Part shown: positions 34,324 to 42,371 of the stretch, one piece after another
How the letters are laid out: each line of letters opens with the position of its first letter
Position numbering within the stretch: position 1 is the stretch's first letter
NCBI RefSeq assembly: GCF_013328815.1
Contig: NZ_JABUHN010000007.1
Location: 124,001 to 188,000, forward strand
Source of the DNA: Tabrizicola fusiformis
GTDB taxonomy: Bacteria; Pseudomonadota; Alphaproteobacteria; Rhodobacterales; Rhodobacteraceae
Direction of reading: 5' to 3'
Length of the DNA: 64,000 nucleotides
Program-made: the position numbers and the translations under genes
The notes under the pieces: generated by a model
What the model was told of the DNA's origin: nothing
The model's input: the letters and a program-made list of their open reading frames with translations, nothing else
Databases searched by the model: none

Positions 34324-34994
34324 CGGGACAACAGATGAAACCGCCCCGCCGCATCTTCGCCCACCAGACAGATATCCTCGATCACGAACGGCTCGGGCAG
34401 GATCGGCACCAGCCAGTCCCACAGCACCTGCGCCACCTGCGCGCGCATATCGGGGGCAAGGTCGCCGGTCAGGGTCAGGTGAAAACGGAACGCCTCCATC
34501 ACATGCGGATAGCCCCATGTGTCGAGAAGGTCGCGCTGGCGCGGGTTGAGCCGCTCGGGGTTGCGGCGGGCGATCTCGGCCACGGTCAGGGGCGCGCGAA
34601 AGGCGTCAAGACGGCTGACCACCTCGGCGCCCAGGGCCAGAAGGGCCGTCTCGTCCCCTTCGGGGATCAGGGCCAGAAACCCGCCCGGTTCCGCCAGCCG
34701 CAGCCGCGGCAGGGTCACCGGCGCCAGCCCCTCGGCCAGCCGGGCGGCGGCAAGGTTCAGCGCCCGCGCGCTTTGCCCTGTGGCCAGCCGGAACGGGGCC
34801 TTGATCGTGCCGTGAAAGCCATAGGGCCGGGCGGCGGCGGTCAGATCCTCCAGCGGCGCGGGCAGACCGGCCAGTGCGGGCGGCGGCACCCTGCGCCCCC
34901 GCGCCAGATCCCAGCCCAGCCAGGCCGCCGTGGCCTCGGCCATCACGCCCGGGCGCGGGGCGTAGTAAATTGCATAGCGGCGAAAATCTTCCAT
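34305..34994 (-). CDS. DUF1045 phosphonate-cluster 2H phosphoesterase
   Basis: About 229 residues. Two H-x-T motifs typical of 2H phosphoesterases are visible: HGTIKAPF near residue 58 and HLTLTG near residue 173. This is the DUF1045/TIGR03223 family found in many phn operons. No phnP gene is present in the window, so this protein may open the ribose 1,2-cyclic phosphate formed by PhnJ; that is inference. An alternative start is 35006. It is convergent with phnN and divergent from phnM. Confidence 0.8.
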   Translation of the reverse strand: MEDFRRYAIYYAPRPGVMAEATAAWLGWDLARGRRVPPPALAGLPAPLEDLTAAARPYGFHGTIKAPFRLATGQSARALNLAAARLAEGLAPVTLPRLRLAEPGGFLALIPEGDETALLALGAEVVSRLDAFRAPLTVAEIARRNPERLNPRQRDLLDTWGYPHVMEAFRFHLTLTGDLAPDMRAQVAQVLWDWLVPILPEPFVIEDICLVGEDAAGRFHLLSRHALTG

Positions 34995-35015
34995 GCCCCG
35001 GCCCATAGCGCCCCT

Positions 35016-35033
35016 TCGTCACAAGGCTGTGAC
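35016..35033 (+). promoter_or_regulatory. Pho-box-like inverted repeat between DUF1045 and phnM
   Basis: TCGTCAC-AAGG-CTGTGAC fits the 7-4-7 Pho box layout (four and six matches to the half-site) and also contains the perfect inverted repeat CGTCACA-AGGC-TGTGACG. The site lies between two divergent phosphonate genes, 48 bp before phnM, so it could serve both. Confidence 0.45.
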
Positions 35034-35080
35034 GCTTTGCCGTCATGCCGATGACCACCACCTTCCACCGGAAAGCCCAG

Positions 35081-36223
35081 ATGAGCGACCAGATTCTCGC
35101 CAATGCCCGCATCGTTCTTGCCGATACCGTCCTGCAGGGCAGCCTGCTGCTCCGCGACGGGCAGATTGCCGCGATCGACAGCGGAACCACCGTGCCGAAG
35201 GGCGCCGAGGATATGGCGGGCGACCTTTTGCTGCCCGGGCTGATCGAGCTGCACACCGACAATCTGGAACGCCATATCGAGCCGCGCCCCAAGGTGGATT
35301 GGCCCCATGCCGCCGCGATCATCGCCCATGATGCCGAACTGGCCTCGGTCGGGATCACCACGGTGTTCGATGCGCTGCGGGTCGGCTCGCTGGTGTCGAA
35401 CGGCAAGCCGAATTACGGCGAATATGCCCGCGCACTGGCCGATGAGATTCTGGGGCTGCGGGAAGAGGGCGCGCTTCGGATCAGCCATTTCCTGCATCTG
35501 CGCGCCGAGGTGTGTTCGGAGACCCTCATCGCCGAATTGGCCAAGTTCGGCGCCGAAGATGGTGTCGGCATCGTGAGCCTGATGGACCATACCCCGGGCC
35601 AGCGGCAGTTCCGCGACACGTCCCAGTATCGCAATTACCTGCGCGGCAAGCGCGGCATGAGCGATGCCGAGTTCGAGGCCCATGTCGCCAGCCAGCAGGC
35701 CCTGTCCGCATTGGTCGGTGCCGCGCATGAGGCAGCCGCGGTGCGCGAGGCCGCCCGCTTTGGCGCCGTGCTGGCCAGCCATGACGACACCACGGCGTGC
35801 CATGTGGCGCAGTCGGCCCGCCACGGCGCCCGCGTCGCCGAATTTCCTACCACACATGAGGCGGCTTTGGCCTGCCGGGACAAAGGCATAGCCGTGATGA
35901 TGGGGGGGCCGAACCTGATCCGGGGCGGTTCGCATTCCGGCAATGTCGCGGCGCAGGCGCTGGCCGAGGCGGAATTGCTGGATATCGTTTCGTCCGACTA
36001 TGTGCCCTCGTCGCTGCTCGCGGCGGCGCTGATGCTGGGCGATTTGTGGGGCGATGTGGCGCGCGGCGTGGCAACGGTTACCCGCGCCCCGGCGCAGGCG
36101 GTGGGGCTGACCGACCGCGGACAGATCGCCCCGGGGCTGCGGGCCGATCTGATCCGTGTGGCACGTTTCGGCGCGGCGGGCAGCCTGCGCGGCACATGGG
36201 TTGCCGGGCGCCGGGTGGCCTGA
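35081..36223 (+). CDS. phnM: Alpha-D-ribose 1-methylphosphonate 5-triphosphate diphosphatase
   Basis: PhnM removes pyrophosphate from the ribosyl-phosphonate triphosphate before C-P cleavage. At 380 residues it has the standard length. Conserved features are LLLPGLIELHTDNLERHIEPRPKVDWP (around residues 45-71), SLMDHTPGQRQFRD, ASHDDTTACHV, PNLIRGGSHSGN and SSDYVPSSLL. The start at 35081 matches the family; an ATG at 35045 lacks a ribosome binding site. It is separated from the main phn run by the DUF1045 gene. Confidence 0.94.
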   Translation: MSDQILANARIVLADTVLQGSLLLRDGQIAAIDSGTTVPKGAEDMAGDLLLPGLIELHTDNLERHIEPRPKVDWPHAAAIIAHDAELASVGITTVFDALRVGSLVSNGKPNYGEYARALADEILGLREEGALRISHFLHLRAEVCSETLIAELAKFGAEDGVGIVSLMDHTPGQRQFRDTSQYRNYLRGKRGMSDAEFEAHVASQQALSALVGAAHEAAAVREAARFGAVLASHDDTTACHVAQSARHGARVAEFPTTHEAALACRDKGIAVMMGGPNLIRGGSHSGNVAAQALAEAELLDIVSSDYVPSSLLAAALMLGDLWGDVARGVATVTRAPAQAVGLTDRGQIAPGLRADLIRVARFGAAGSLRGTWVAGRRVA

Positions 36224-36234
36224 GCGCCAAAGGA

Positions 36235-36260
36235 AAAAGGGCGCCGCGGGGCGCCCTTTT
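36235..36260. terminator. Bidirectional terminator between phnM and etfA
   Basis: AAAAGGGCGCC (36235-36245) pairs with GGCGCCCTTTT (36250-36260) around a 4-nt loop. It gives an A-run on one side and a T-run on the other, so it can terminate phnM and the convergent etfBA transcript. Confidence 0.85.
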
Positions 36261-36312
36261 CGTATTCGCGTTTCAAACCCGCCGCAGGGGGCGTGCTTCG
36301 CACGCACCATTC

Positions 36313-37239
36313 TTACAGCTTGGCCGTCAGTTCCGGCACAGCGGCGAAGAGGTCGGCGACCAGACCGTAATCGGCAACCTGGAAGATCGGCGCTTCTTCG
36401 TCCTTATTGATGGCGACGATGATCTTGGAATCCTTCATCCCCGCCAGATGCTGGATCGCGCCCGAGATGCCGACCGCGACATAAAGCTGCGGTGCCACGA
36501 CCTTGCCGGTCTGGCCCACCTGCCAGTCGTTCGGGGCATAGCCACTGTCCACCGCAGCGCGGCTCGCGCCGACCGCAGCGCCCAGCTTGTCGGCCAGCGC
36601 CTCGATCAGATCGAAGCTTTCCTTCGAGCCCACGCCGCGCCCACCCGAGACCACAATCCCGGCCGAGGTCAGTTCGGGACGGTCGCTGGTCGCAACCCGG
36701 TCCTCGACCCACGAAGACAGGCCGGCATCGCCCGGGCCGCCCACCGCTTCCACCGCGGCGGCACCACCCGCCGCCGCCGCCGCAAAGCTTGCGGTGCGGA
36801 CGGTGAAGACCTTTTTGGCATCCGAGGATTTCACGGTTTGAATCGCATTGCCCGCATAGATCGGGCGTTCGAACGTGTCGGCATCGACCACAGCCGTCAC
36901 ATCCGACAGCACCATCACGTCCAGCAAGGCCGCCACGCGGGGCAGCACGTTCTTGTTGAACGCAGTCGCAGCCCCCGCAATGTGGCCATAGCCACCCGCA
37001 AGGCTGACCACCAGCGCCGCCGTCGATTCGGCCAGCCCGTGGTTATAGGCATCGCCCGCCGCGAACAGCACCTTGGACACGCCCGTCAGCGCCGCAGCCT
37101 GCGCCGCAGCCGCCTCGCCGCCGGTGCCAGCCACCAGAACATGCACTTCGCCCAAGGGGGCAAGCGCCGTCAGCGTCTTGGCAACCTGATCGGTGGCAAG
37201 CTGCCCGTCATTCACATCTGCAATCAGGAGAACGGCCAT
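36313..37239 (-). CDS. etfA: Electron transfer flavoprotein alpha subunit
   Basis: EtfA carries FAD and passes electrons from acyl-CoA dehydrogenases to ETF-quinone oxidoreductase. The FAD-binding C-terminal region is clear: [24 protein letters not shown] is split here as residues about 195-218, then [21 protein letters not shown] and [23 protein letters not shown]. Length is 308. Its ATG overlaps the etfB stop by one base. It would accept electrons from Mcd encoded at 13.7 kb. Confidence 0.96.
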   Translation of the reverse strand: MAVLLIADVNDGQLATDQVAKTLTALAPLGEVHVLVAGTGGEAAAAQAAALTGVSKVLFAAGDAYNHGLAESTAALVVSLAGGYGHIAGAATAFNKNVLPRVAALLDVMVLSDVTAVVDADTFERPIYAGNAIQTVKSSDAKKVFTVRTASFAAAAAGGAAAVEAVGGPGDAGLSSWVEDRVATSDRPELTSAGIVVSGGRGVGSKESFDLIEALADKLGAAVGASRAAVDSGYAPNDWQVGQTGKVVAPQLYVAVGISGAIQHLAGMKDSKIIVAINKDEEAPIFQVADYGLVADLFAAVPELTAKL

Positions 37240-38000
37240 CAGATCACCCCCGCTTCATCTTTCAGTTTCGCAATCAGCTCTTCGACCGAGGCCACCTTGA
37301 CGCCCGCCTTGCGGCCCGCCGGTTCCACCGTCTTCAGAACCGTCAGACGCGGCGCGACATCCACGCCGTAATCGGCGGGGGTCTTGGCCGCCAGCGGCTT
37401 GGCCTTGGCCTTCATGATGTTCGGCAGCGAGGCATAGCGCGGCTCGTTCAGGCGCAGGTCCACGGTGATGATGGCGGGCATCTTCACCTTGATCACCTGC
37501 AAGCCGCCATCGACTTCGCGGGTCAGGGTGGTGTGGTCGCCTTCCACCTTGATTTCCGAAGCAAAGGTGCCCTGCGACCAGCCCAGAAGTGCCGCCAGCA
37601 TCTGGCCGGTCGCGTTCATGTCATTGTCGATCGCCTGCTTGCCCGCCAGAACCAGACCCGGGGCCTCGTCCTTGACGACAGCCGCCAGAAGCTTGGCCAC
37701 GGCCAGCGGCTCAATATCGGTCTGAACGTCGGTCGTTGCTTCGATCAGGATGGCCCGGTCCGCCCCCATGGCCAGCGCAGTCCGCAGGGTTTCCTGCGCC
37801 TGCTTCACGCCGATGGAGACCACGACAACCTCGGTCGCCACGCCCTTTTCCTTCAGACGGATCGCCTCTTCCACCGCGATCTCGTCAAACGGGTTCATCG
37901 ACATCTTCACATTGGCAAGATCAACGCCGCTGCCGTCCGCCTTCACGCGAACCTTCACGTTGTAGTCGATCACACGTTTGACAGGCACCAATACCTTCAT
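37239..38000 (-). CDS. etfB: Electron transfer flavoprotein beta subunit
   Basis: A 253-residue EtfB that binds AMP. It starts [20 protein letters not shown] and has [16 protein letters not shown] and the beta-subunit signature [13 protein letters not shown]. It is the first gene of etfBA. The 141 bp upstream contain no gene; the hypothetical gene at 38142 points the same way, so etfBA may have its own promoter here, but I cannot pick out convincing hexamers. Confidence 0.96.
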   Translation of the reverse strand: MKVLVPVKRVIDYNVKVRVKADGSGVDLANVKMSMNPFDEIAVEEAIRLKEKGVATEVVVVSIGVKQAQETLRTALAMGADRAILIEATTDVQTDIEPLAVAKLLAAVVKDEAPGLVLAGKQAIDNDMNATGQMLAALLGWSQGTFASEIKVEGDHTTLTREVDGGLQVIKVKMPAIITVDLRLNEPRYASLPNIMKAKAKPLAAKTPADYGVDVAPRLTVLKTVEPAGRKAGVKVASVEELIAKLKDEAGVI

Positions 38001-38141
38001 CAGACGAAATCTCCCGTTCTGCAGCCCTGAAAGGGCAATCCACGCTCTCGGGCCGGGTGATACCTTTTCCGCACCCCGGATAACAGAGCAAATGCGACAG
38101 ATTCCCGCCGCAGGACGCCGCGTTTTGAACGGTTGCCCCGA

Positions 38142-38861
38142 TCAGACCGGCGGCGGCAGACCCTCATGCGACTGCACCATTTCGGCCAGCGCCAGCAGGC
38201 GAAGGTCGGTTTCGGCACCCGCAAGGAACAGACGCAAGGCCAGTTCCGGCGCGGTATACCAGGCCCAGACGTCGGCGCGGGCGGGCACATCCGCCCAGAA
38301 GGGTGTAAAGGCGATGCGGCCTGCGCCCCCCGATGCGATCCAGTCGGCATGGAGAAGGGCCACAAGACTGGCGTCCGGCAGCTCCCAAAGCCGCCCGAGA
38401 AACGGGCGGATGTCCAGCCCGGATCGGGCGATCATGCAGAGCCATGGGTCAATTGCGGCCCGCCCGGCCAGTTTCCGGTCGAACAGGGCCAGACAGAACC
38501 CATGCACGGCATCGACTTCCGCTTGCGGCCAGCGGTCGGGAAAACCCGTCGCGGGCAGGCGGGCCAAGGTCACTTCGGGGCCAAGGGGACTGATCTCCCG
38601 CCCTTCGGCCAGAAGATCGAACATCCGCGGCAGGAGCCAGAGCAGCGCTTCGCGCCCCGCCCCGCCGTCAAAGGCCGCTGCCAGCCATTCCCGCAGGTGA
38701 TGCTGGGTGAGCGACCGGGCCGGGGTGGCGCGGATTTCATCGGCCAGCGCGGGGTCCATGCAACAGGCGGTGCAGACCGCCAGATCGGCGGGGGCGGGCC
38801 GGTCGAACACCCGCCACGCCGCGGCAAGCGCGGCTGTCAGCGGGTCAGGCCCGGCACCCAC
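38142..38861 (-). CDS. Conserved hypothetical protein with N-terminal CxxCC motif
   Basis: A 239-residue soluble protein of unknown function. Near residue 30 it has CTACCMDP, a possible metal or cluster site, and the remainder is rich in Trp and Leu helices (DVWAWYTAPELALRLFLAG). The GTG start overlaps the end of the cobalamin adenosyltransferase gene by 25 bp, implying co-expression. No signal peptide or membrane segment is seen. I do not recognise the family. Confidence 0.65.
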   Translation of the reverse strand: MGAGPDPLTAALAAAWRVFDRPAPADLAVCTACCMDPALADEIRATPARSLTQHHLREWLAAAFDGGAGREALLWLLPRMFDLLAEGREISPLGPEVTLARLPATGFPDRWPQAEVDAVHGFCLALFDRKLAGRAAIDPWLCMIARSGLDIRPFLGRLWELPDASLVALLHADWIASGGAGRIAFTPFWADVPARADVWAWYTAPELALRLFLAGAETDLRLLALAEMVQSHEGLPPPV

Positions 38862-39409
38862 AGCACATCATCCTTGCCATCGTCATTGGCGATCCGCCCG
38901 GCGACGAAGAACCAGTCGGACAGCCGGTTCAGATATTTCACCGCAGGCGCATTCACCGATTCGACCGAGGCGAGTTCCACCACCAGCCGCTCTGCCCGGC
39001 GGCAGACCGTGCGGCAAAGATGCAGTTGCGCGGCAAGCGCGCTGCCCCCCGGCAGGATGAAGCTGCGCAGGGGCGTCAGCCGTGCATTCATCGCGTCAAT
39101 TTCCCGCTCAAGCCGGTCCACCTGCGGCTCGATCATCCGCAGCGGGGTATAGGACAGAGTGGCATCCAGATGCATGTCCGGCGTGCAGAGGTCGGCCCCC
39201 AGATCGAAGAGGTCGTTCGAGATGCGGGCAAGGGCCGCGTCCATCTCGCCCACGGCGTGCTGGCGGGCAAGGCCGACGGTGGCATTCGTCTCGTCCACCG
39301 TGCCATAGGCCGACACGCGCAGCGAATGCTTGGCCACCCGCGCACCGTTGCCCAGCGCGGTTTCGCCACCGTCGCCGGTGCGGGTGTAAATCTTTGACAG
39401 GACGACCAT
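38837..39409 (-). CDS. pduO: Cob(I)yrinic acid a,c-diamide adenosyltransferase (PduO type)
   Basis: This enzyme adenosylates reduced cobalamin to make the coenzyme of the B12-dependent mutases, such as ethylmalonyl-CoA and methylmalonyl-CoA mutase. The N-terminal KIYTRTGDGGETALGNGARV is the ATP-binding PduO signature, and VDRLEREIDAMNARL, FILPGGSALAAQLHLCRTVCRRAER and YLNRLSDWFFVAGR complete it. Length is 190. It overlaps the HIG1 gene by one base. Confidence 0.93.
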   Translation of the reverse strand: MVVLSKIYTRTGDGGETALGNGARVAKHSLRVSAYGTVDETNATVGLARQHAVGEMDAALARISNDLFDLGADLCTPDMHLDATLSYTPLRMIEPQVDRLEREIDAMNARLTPLRSFILPGGSALAAQLHLCRTVCRRAERLVVELASVESVNAPAVKYLNRLSDWFFVAGRIANDDGKDDVLWVPGLTR

Positions 39410-39618
39410 CAGTTCCCCCCCCGGGCGCGCAGCCAGGCAAATCCCACGATCAGCAGCACCGCCACCGCCTGCGCCGCCAGGCGATAGCGCATCAGCCGGT
39501 TGGAATTCTTGCGGTGGAATTCCCCGCCTTTGGCAAAGCTGCCGATGCCCAGCATCAGGATAACCACCACCACAAGGCAGGCGACGGCGGCAAGCAGGAA
39601 CAGCGGATCATGGATCAT
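39409..39618 (-). CDS. HIG1-domain twin-transmembrane protein
   Basis: A 69-residue protein with two hydrophobic helices (about 7-26 and 46-64) joined by GSFAKGGEFHRKNSNRLMRYR, the hallmark loop of HIG1-domain proteins. Relatives influence respiratory oxidase assembly; the role here is unknown. It is co-transcribed with the adenosyltransferase gene (1-bp overlap). Confidence 0.85.
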   Translation of the reverse strand: MIHDPLFLLAAVACLVVVVILMLGIGSFAKGGEFHRKNSNRLMRYRLAAQAVAVLLIVGFAWLRARGGN

Positions 39619-39681
39619 GGGGCACCTCTCGGAGTTTCACCTAGCGCGCCACGCGGAAAAAGCGAAGCCTTTCGGCGCGGA

Positions 39682-40152
39682 TCAGGCGCGATGATAGGGC
39701 GCACCGGCGAGAATCGAGGCGGCGCGGTAAAGCTGTTCGGCCAGCATGACCCGCACCAGCATATGCGGCCAGACCATCGCCCCGAAGCTGAGAGAGAAGT
39801 CCGCCCGCGCCCGCAGCCCGGGATCGATGCCATCGGCGCCCCCGATCACGAAGGCCAGATCCTGCCGCCCGCCGTCGCGCCATTTCGCCAGAAGCGCCGC
39901 AAACTCGGGTGAGGACATCAGCTTGCCCCGTTCGTCCAGCGTGACCAGAACGGCACCAGCGGGCACGGCGCGGGCCAGAAGGTCTGCCTCGGCCCCCATG
40001 CCGGCGTTCTTCTTGTCCTCGACTTCATGTTCCTGCACCGGGCCAAGGCCCAGCGCGCGACCGGAGCGATCGAAACGCAAGAGATAATCGTCCACCAGAT
40101 CACGCTCGGGCCCGGCGCGCAGCCGGCCCACCGCGCACAGGTGCAGCCGCAT
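39682..40152 (-). CDS. rlmH: 23S rRNA pseudouridine-1915 N3-methyltransferase RlmH
   Basis: A SPOUT-class methyltransferase of 156 residues that methylates pseudouridine 1915 in helix 69 of 23S rRNA. The SAM-binding knot is FVIGGADGIDPGL and the C-terminus SFGAMVWPHMLVRVMLAEQLYRA is strongly conserved. The start at 40152 overlaps the rsfS stop (ATGA), the usual rsfS-rlmH pairing. Confidence 0.95.
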   Translation of the reverse strand: MRLHLCAVGRLRAGPERDLVDDYLLRFDRSGRALGLGPVQEHEVEDKKNAGMGAEADLLARAVPAGAVLVTLDERGKLMSSPEFAALLAKWRDGGRQDLAFVIGGADGIDPGLRARADFSLSFGAMVWPHMLVRVMLAEQLYRAASILAGAPYHRA

Positions 40153-40589
40153 CAGGCTTTGGCGGTGTTGGCCGCGCGGGGGGCGCCCGCCGGAAGCCAC
40201 ATCTTTTCAAGCTGATAGAAGTCGCGCACTTCCGGACGGAAGACGTGGACGATCACATCGCCGGTGTCGATCAGCACCCAGTCGCCGGTTTCCTTGCCTT
40301 CCATCTTGGCGGAAATGCGGAAATCCTGCTTGAGCCGGTCTGCCAGCTTTTCCGAGATGGCGGCGACCTGACGCGAGGAACGGCCCGAGCAGATCACCAT
40401 GTAATCCGCCACGTCCGAGCGCCCGCGCAGATCAATCTGCACGATATCCTCAGCCTTGTCGTCATCGACCGACTGCAGCACCGCTGCCAGAAGTTGCTCG
40501 GCGGTGAAATCGGCGGCGCCCCGGGCGTCGCGCGGTCCGACCGGCAGCCCGGTCGAAGGGTCAGAATGAGACAGGACGTCGTCCTCCAT
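40152..40589 (-). CDS. rsfS: Ribosomal silencing factor RsfS
   Basis: RsfS binds protein L14 of the large subunit and blocks subunit joining in starvation. The 145-residue protein has DDDKAEDIVQIDLRG, DYMVICSGRSSRQVAAISEKL, GDWVLIDTGDVIVHVFRPEVRDFYQLEKMW, all conserved. The N-terminal 28 residues are extra and weakly conserved. It is paired with rlmH. Confidence 0.94.
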   Translation of the reverse strand: MEDDVLSHSDPSTGLPVGPRDARGAADFTAEQLLAAVLQSVDDDKAEDIVQIDLRGRSDVADYMVICSGRSSRQVAAISEKLADRLKQDFRISAKMEGKETGDWVLIDTGDVIVHVFRPEVRDFYQLEKMWLPAGAPRAANTAKA

Positions 40590-40687
40590 GCAACATGCCG
40601 CATCGCCCCGGCACCGGGCCTTCCTTGCAATTTAACACCCGAAGGGCGAAATCTCAACCAAGGCAGGGAAGGCACGGGCCATATATC

Positions 40688-41248
40688 TCAGCGCGGGCCG
40701 CCGCAAGGGGCGATGGCCGCGATGAGATCGGGACCAAGCAGGGCGGAAAGCGGCGCCGGACCGATCAGCGGCATAAGCGCGCCATCCCGCTGCACCCGGA
40801 TCAGCGCGGCCCCCTCGGCCCCCGGCGCGGCGCCGGCGCCCTGCGTGCAGGCATCCAGCGCCATGCCAAGGCTGACCTGACCACCGCCCTGCCCGCTCCA
40901 CGCCGCCGCCTTGGCCTGCCAGTCGCGCATCGCCGCAATATCGGCAGGCCGCAGGACAAAGACATGGCCCGAAGCGCCGGCAGGCACAGCAAGCGCCGGA
41001 TCGGCTGCGGTTTCGCGCAGCGGATAGCGGCCCGCCAGCACCTGCGCGCCCTGCACCGCCTGCAATTCCAGCGTCACACCATCCGGCCCCACCGCCAGCC
41101 CCGGCGGCAGCACCACGGCCACGGCAAGCGCCGCAGGATCGGCCGCCAGCGGGTCCATCGCTGCAAGCTGCGCGCTGGTCAGCGGCGAGACATAAGAACA
41201 GGCCGCAAGCAACAGGGTGGGGAAAAGGCGGGACAGGGGTAGGCGCAT
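40688..41248 (-). CDS. Probable outer-membrane lipoprotein
   Basis: A 186-residue protein with a lipobox (LFPTLLLAAC, Cys near residue 17). The mature part is Ala/Gly/Pro-rich and has two further Cys residues (LDACTQG and IAPCGGPR). No domain is recognised. It is transcribed away from the DUF2975 gene, with 73 AT-rich bp between. Confidence 0.65.
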   Translation of the reverse strand: MRLPLSRLFPTLLLAACSYVSPLTSAQLAAMDPLAADPAALAVAVVLPPGLAVGPDGVTLELQAVQGAQVLAGRYPLRETAADPALAVPAGASGHVFVLRPADIAAMRDWQAKAAAWSGQGGGQVSLGMALDACTQGAGAAPGAEGAALIRVQRDGALMPLIGPAPLSALLGPDLIAAIAPCGGPR

Positions 41249-41261
41249 GGTGATTCTCTTT

Positions 41262-41290
41262 TTGACAGCGATTATTTATCGTATTACAGT
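41262..41290 (+). promoter_or_regulatory. Candidate sigma-70 promoter of the DUF2975-XRE pair
   Basis: TTGACA at 41262-41267 and TACAGT at 41285-41290 are 17 bp apart, in an AT-rich island rare in this GC-rich sequence. The DUF2975 start follows 31 bp later with AAGAGG as a ribosome binding site. Confidence 0.55.
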
Positions 41291-41321
41291 AATTTTTAGA
41301 CTTGAAAAGAGGATTTCCCAG

Positions 41322-41858
41322 ATGCAAAACCTCACCCGCATCGCCCGGCTTTCCGACGTGCTTTATCGCGGGACCTCCGTGCTTTTGCCGCTGCTGCCGC
41401 TTTTGGTGCTGGGCTATGGGCTCTGGGGGCTCCGCGATCCGGGATGGTTGAACGGGGCCTTCCCCGAGCTGCCAACGGCGACACGCCTGACGGCGGCGAA
41501 ATCCGTGGGGGTGCTGGCAATCGGGGCGTTGGCACTGGGGCCGATCTGCGCGGCGCTGTGGCAGATGCGCGGGCTTTTCGCGCGCTATCGGCGCGGCGAA
41601 ATCCTGACCGCGGCCTGCGCCGGGCATATCCGGCGCAGCGGTGTGGCGCTGGTCGTGCTGGCCGGGATGCAGGTTCTGATCCGGCCGCTGCAGATACTGG
41701 CGCTGACCGCCGACAACCCGCCCGGAGAGAAGATGCTGGCCATATCCCTGTCCGGCGAAATGCTCTGGCTGGCCCTTGCCGGCGGCTTGCTGGTGGTGAT
41801 CGGATGGGTGATGGCCGAAGCGGCGCTGGCCGCCGAAGAGAATGCGGGGTTCGTCTGA
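41322..41858 (+). CDS. DUF2975 membrane protein
   Basis: A 178-residue protein with four predicted membrane helices (about residues 21-40, 62-84, 110-130, 145-168). DUF2975 proteins are usually encoded next to a small Cro/C1-type regulator, exactly as here. The stop codon overlaps the start of the XRE gene (TGATG). The pair is thought to form a regulatory unit, but the function is unknown. Confidence 0.8.
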   Translation: MQNLTRIARLSDVLYRGTSVLLPLLPLLVLGYGLWGLRDPGWLNGAFPELPTATRLTAAKSVGVLAIGALALGPICAALWQMRGLFARYRRGEILTAACAGHIRRSGVALVVLAGMQVLIRPLQILALTADNPPGEKMLAISLSGEMLWLALAGGLLVVIGWVMAEAALAAEENAGFV

Positions 41859-42061
41859 TGCAGATTGTCGTGCGGCTGGATGTGATGCTGGCGCGGCGCA
41901 AGATGCGTTCGCGCGAGCTGGCCGAACGGATCGGGATCACCGAGGCGAATCTGTCGCTGCTGAAATCCGGCAAGGTCAAGGGCATCCGCTTTGAAACGCT
42001 GGCCGCGATCTGTGCCGTGCTGGACTGTCAGCCGGGCGATCTGCTGGAAGCGGCGGAGTGA
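41858..42061 (+). CDS. XRE-family helix-turn-helix regulator
   Basis: A 67-residue single-domain regulator of the YozG/Cro type: MLARRKMRSRELAERIGITEANLSLLK gives helices 1-3 (about residues 9-35), then FETLAAICAVLDCQPGDLLE. It probably controls its own operon with the DUF2975 protein. Start overlaps the preceding stop. Confidence 0.88.
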   Translation: MQIVVRLDVMLARRKMRSRELAERIGITEANLSLLKSGKVKGIRFETLAAICAVLDCQPGDLLEAAE

Positions 42062-42114
42062 CCGCAACAGGGGGCGGCCGGCGTTGCAGATGGTGCAGGC
42101 CGGGGCCTCCGGCG

Positions 42115-42140
42115 GGAGTATTTCGAAAGGTGCAAATCGC
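42115..42140 (+). repeat. Copy 2 of the dispersed GGAGTATTTC element
   Basis: GGAGTATTTC-G-AAAGGTGCAAATCGC is nearly identical to the copy after pckA at 12730 and carries a GGGCCTCCGGCGGGAG-type lead-in. Both copies also share a downstream AGGG(G)CGGCG. The separation is about 29 kb on the same strand. Confidence 0.6.
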
Positions 42141-42202
42141 AGGGCGGCGCAAAAAGGGATGCCGCTTGATCGCGGGGGGATTCGGGCGTATCTAGCGGCC
42201 CC

Positions 42203-42292
42203 ATGAACCGCTTTTTCGACATGGCCGATCACGCGCGCCTGCCTTGGCGCTTTACCGCGTTGCGTCGGTCCGTGCTTGCGCGGCTGCGCTGA
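42203..42292 (+). CDS. Possible 29-residue leader peptide upstream of leuC
   Basis: ATG at 42203 opens a 29-codon frame ending TGA at 42290-42292, 79 bp before leuC. The peptide is basic and contains four Leu but no Leu tandem, so classical leucine attenuation is not evident. A short GGGCG/CGCCC hairpin follows. No good ribosome binding site is visible. It may be real or chance. Confidence 0.3.
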   Translation: MNRFFDMADHARLPWRFTALRRSVLARLR

Positions 42293-42371
42293 ACGCGATG
42301 TCGCCCGGGCGCTGCTGCGCCCTTGCCTGCCCATTCCCCGCATACTCCCATAGCCAACACGGATGTGAGCC

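Larger units (their letters stand above)
42062..42371 (+). other. 310-bp region before leuC with a dispersed repeat and a small frame
   Basis: This gap between the XRE gene and leuC holds copy 2 of the GGAGTATTTC repeat (42115-42140), a 29-codon frame (42203-42292) and a GGGCG/CGCCC stem-loop near 42304-42320. The leuC promoter must lie here, but I see no clear -35/-10 pair. Confidence 0.6.
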
